From positions 1 to 15,057 of the forward strand of contig CAYPEF010000051.1 in NCBI GenBank assembly GCA_964409675.1: 15,057 nucleotides of DNA, given 5' to 3'. Positions 14,676 to 15,057 of the stretch are shown here, in pieces. The position numbers and the translations under genes were made by a program. This stretch comes from CAYMDD01 sp964409675. GTDB lineage: Bacteria; Pseudomonadota; Alphaproteobacteria; Rickettsiales; SXRF01. Within the stretch, counting starts at the first letter, position 1, and every line of letters begins with the position of its first letter. The notes beneath the pieces were generated by a model. It saw nothing but the letters and a program-made list of their open reading frames with translations. It had not been told where the DNA came from and made no database searches.

Positions 14676-15057
14676 TAGACTTGAAGGAATAATGCCCGCG
14701 CATGCCCACGATCAGATGGTCGTGCACGAACACGCCGAGCGGCTTGCCGGCGGAGACGATCTGCTTGGTCATTTCGATGTCGGCTTTGCTGGGGGTGATG
14801 TCGCCACTGGGGTGGTTGTGGACGAGAATGACGCCCGCCGCGCCCAGCTCCAGCGCGCGCTTCATCACCTCGCGCGGATAAATGGGCGTCTGGTCGATGG
14901 TGCCTTTCTGCTGCATTTCATCCGCCACCAGCTTAAGCTTATGGTTTAAGAAAAGCACGTGGAATTCCTCATGGGTTTTGTGGCCGATATGCTGGCGGCA
15001 GTAATCGAGCAGCGCCGTCCAGTTCTGGATAACGGGCTTGTCCTGCACTTCTTCCTT
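14662..15057 (-). CDS. radC: RadC/JAB-domain protein (5' end cut by window edge)
   Basis: The visible 131 codons are the C-terminal JAB/MPN metalloprotease-like domain of a RadC family protein (complete members are about 220-240 residues). The metal motif is present: Glu in HEEFHVLFLN, then HNHPSGDITPSKAD with the two His and the Asp of HxHPSGx(n)D. The frame continues open to base 15057 through a GTG at 15048, so the true start lies beyond the window. Despite its name, a direct role in DNA repair is not established for the family. It is the first visible gene of the minus-strand set radC-small membrane protein-ELM1. Confidence 0.93.
   Translation of the reverse strand, partial: KEEVQDKPVIQNWTALLDYCRQHIGHKTHEEFHVLFLNHKLKLVADEMQQKGTIDQTPIYPREVMKRALELGAAGVILVHNHPSGDITPSKADIEMTKQIVSAGKPLGVFVHDHLIVGMRGHYSFKSNGLL

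Overview
The window reads as a chromosomal segment of an alphaproteobacterium. The evidence is the back-to-back arrangement tpiA-secG-pyrG (minus strand) and ppiD-trpE...trpG-trpD-trpC (plus strand), which is a familiar alphaproteobacterial neighbourhood, together with an ELM1-family (DUF1022) gene and REP-like 'GTCCCGGC...GCCGGGAC' palindromes common in that class. The order and genus cannot be fixed from the sequence. Most genes are GC-rich (hand counts reach about 72% in trpD), but three genes are clearly poorer: the receiver-domain gene (about 50%), the acyltransferase (about 52%) and a small membrane protein near the right end (about 41%).

Left arm, minus strand, transcribed right to left: tpiA (3526-2807), secG (2639-2301), a stand-alone response-regulator receiver protein (2300-1746) and pyrG (1664 to beyond the left edge). 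A good sigma70-like promoter lies between tpiA and secG, so secG, the receiver gene and pyrG may form their own transcript. The receiver gene is the unusual member: it sits between secG and pyrG, starts on the base after the secG stop, has an abnormal insert before its conserved lysine and has lower GC.

Centre, plus strand: ppiD (a membrane-anchored periplasmic folding factor) overlaps trpE by 4 bases. A 261-base gap of REP-like repeats follows, then a beta-carbonic anhydrase (can) whose stop overlaps the start of trpG, then trpD and trpC. These genes cover the first steps of tryptophan synthesis (chorismate to anthranilate, phosphoribosyl-anthranilate, and indole-glycerol phosphate formation). 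trpF, trpB and trpA are not in the window. The carbonic anhydrase splits the two anthranilate synthase subunits.

Right arm: trpC ends tail-to-tail, with overlapping stops, against a polytopic acyltransferase (family 3) on the minus strand. Divergent from it is a DUF599 membrane protein with a near-consensus promoter predicting a leaderless mRNA. That gene is translationally coupled (TGATG) to a long VanX/M15-like D-Ala-D-Ala dipeptidase homologue with a degenerate metal site. This block looks like an accessory envelope-modification module. Converging on it from the right edge are radC (partial), a small AT-rich membrane protein and an ELM1-family gene, packed as an operon.

No tRNA, rRNA, CRISPR array, insertion sequence or phage gene was seen. 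Nothing here is demonstrably a new system. The best leads are the receiver insertion in secG-pyrG, the carbonic anhydrase inside the trp operon, the DUF599/VanX-like coupled pair, and the ELM1 gene with its small membrane partner.
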